A stretch of 64,000 bases of DNA, taken from JBFWWP01 sp050246115 (GTDB lineage: Bacteria > Planctomycetota > UBA8108 > UBA1146 > JAJFFE01). The notes under the pieces were generated by a model. That model did not search any database, had not been told where the DNA came from, and saw only the letters and a program-made list of their open reading frames with translations. The stretch's first letter is position 1, and each line of letters begins with the position of its first letter. The stretch is from positions 124,001-188,000 of the forward strand of contig JBFWWP010000004.1 of assembly GCA_050246115.1 (NCBI GenBank), given 5' to 3'. Positions 63,615 to 64,000 of this stretch are shown piece after piece. Made by a program: the position numbers and the translations under genes.

Positions 63615-63881
63615 CTATCGAGCGCGCGTTTCGTCGGCCTTGGCTGCGCTGGACGCGGCTGGGCCGGACGTAGCTGAGCTGGACGTAGCTGAGCTGGACG
63701 GGGCTGGGCCGCCCGCGTTTGCTTCGTCCGGCTGTCGGTCGATCGGGTCGTCGTGCAGCATCCGAATGGCCGGAGTTTCGAGGTCATCGAACTGGCCGCT
63801 ACGGGCCGCCCACACGAACACCAGCACGAACCCCGCGGCCAGGACCAGAGCGAGCGGCAAGAGGAGATAGAGGACACTCAT
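63615..63881 (-). CDS. ccoS: Cytochrome cbb3 oxidase maturation protein CcoS
   Basis: An 88-residue small membrane protein. 'MSVLYLLLPLALVLAAGFVLVFVWAARSGQFDDLETPAIRMLHDD' is the CcoS/FixS signature (one helix followed by GQFDDLE...P). It has an unusually long C-terminal Ala/Ser/Pro-rich tail encoded by a short tandem repeat (63660-63710). CcoS acts in assembly of the cbb3 oxidase, so ccoI/ccoH or the oxidase genes should lie upstream beyond the window edge; one minus-strand frame stays open from 64000 to about 63888, but I cannot identify it. Confidence 0.87.
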   Translation of the reverse strand: MSVLYLLLPLALVLAAGFVLVFVWAARSGQFDDLETPAIRMLHDDPIDRQPDEANAGGPAPSSSATSSSATSGPAASSAAKADETRAR

Positions 63882-64000
63882 GGCTCAGGGTCTCCAGAAG
63901 TCAGGGTCCGCGAGCTGAACGACTCGCCCGCCGGCCCGAGAAACGCACAGCCTCAACGAAACTCGGGACCCGCCGAGGCCAGTTGAATGGGCGTCGGCGT

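Overview
The window looks like chromosomal DNA of a GC-rich, diderm member of the Planctomycetota or a close relative. The reasons are: two secreted proteins that end in or carry the 'RGDxNxDGxxDIxD...LLxFLFxGG' calcium-binding (dockerin-like) tail common in planctomycetes; a large VCBS/FG-GAP lipoprotein; a type II secretin next to a DUF1559-like pseudopilin; outer-membrane machinery (waaA, lolC/lolD-like genes); and many TTG/GTG starts preceded by strong Shine-Dalgarno sequences. This is inference from protein style. No rRNA or tRNA is present to anchor the taxonomy.

Layout. 0-8.2 kb: a repeat-rich stretch, a three-helix membrane protein, a methyltransferase, a secretin/pseudopilin pair, a two-helix protein, an esterase and a TPR-zincin protein. 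8.3-17.5 kb: a minus-strand housekeeping block (P1B-type ATPase, metK, waaA, secA, pyrD, dksA-like). 17.7-24.4 kb: xerD, a double-FHA protein, a cohesin/dockerin-like secreted protein, an orphan sigma-54 response regulator, then the longest gap of the window, full of hairpins. 24.4-32 kb: purF, an ECF sigma / anti-sigma / PDZ cluster, and a pair of membrane proteins, one GT39-like. 32.2-36.5 kb: an extraordinary secreted protein made of 102 consecutive octapeptides (HDPxxSxx) with a dockerin-like tail, plus a putative lipoprotein. 36.9-45.4 kb: serA and the fatty-acid cluster fabF-acpP-fabG-fabD-fabH-plsX-rpmF. 46-52 kb: alaS, thpR, a PfkB kinase and serS. 52.3-55.5 kb: a HAMP protein, yidD-rnpA and a leucine/valine-type dehydrogenase. 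56.1-63.9 kb: lolC/E-lolD, an FHA-GAF-HD protein, a DUF4920-like lipoprotein, a 14-repeat VCBS lipoprotein and ccoS at the edge.

The most distinctive non-gene signal is a family of three exactly 181-bp foldback elements with 23-bp terminal inverted repeats (31934-32114, 45862-46042, 59766-59946). Each lies at the 3' end of a gene and in the same orientation relative to that gene; two begin on the last base of the stop codon. A second, more degenerate palindromic family sits in the gaps of the fatty-acid cluster and around it. Several further short repeat families occur near 0-0.4, 38.5 and 51.9-53.3 kb. The octapeptide-repeat protein and the 181-bp stop-codon element are the best candidates for something undescribed.
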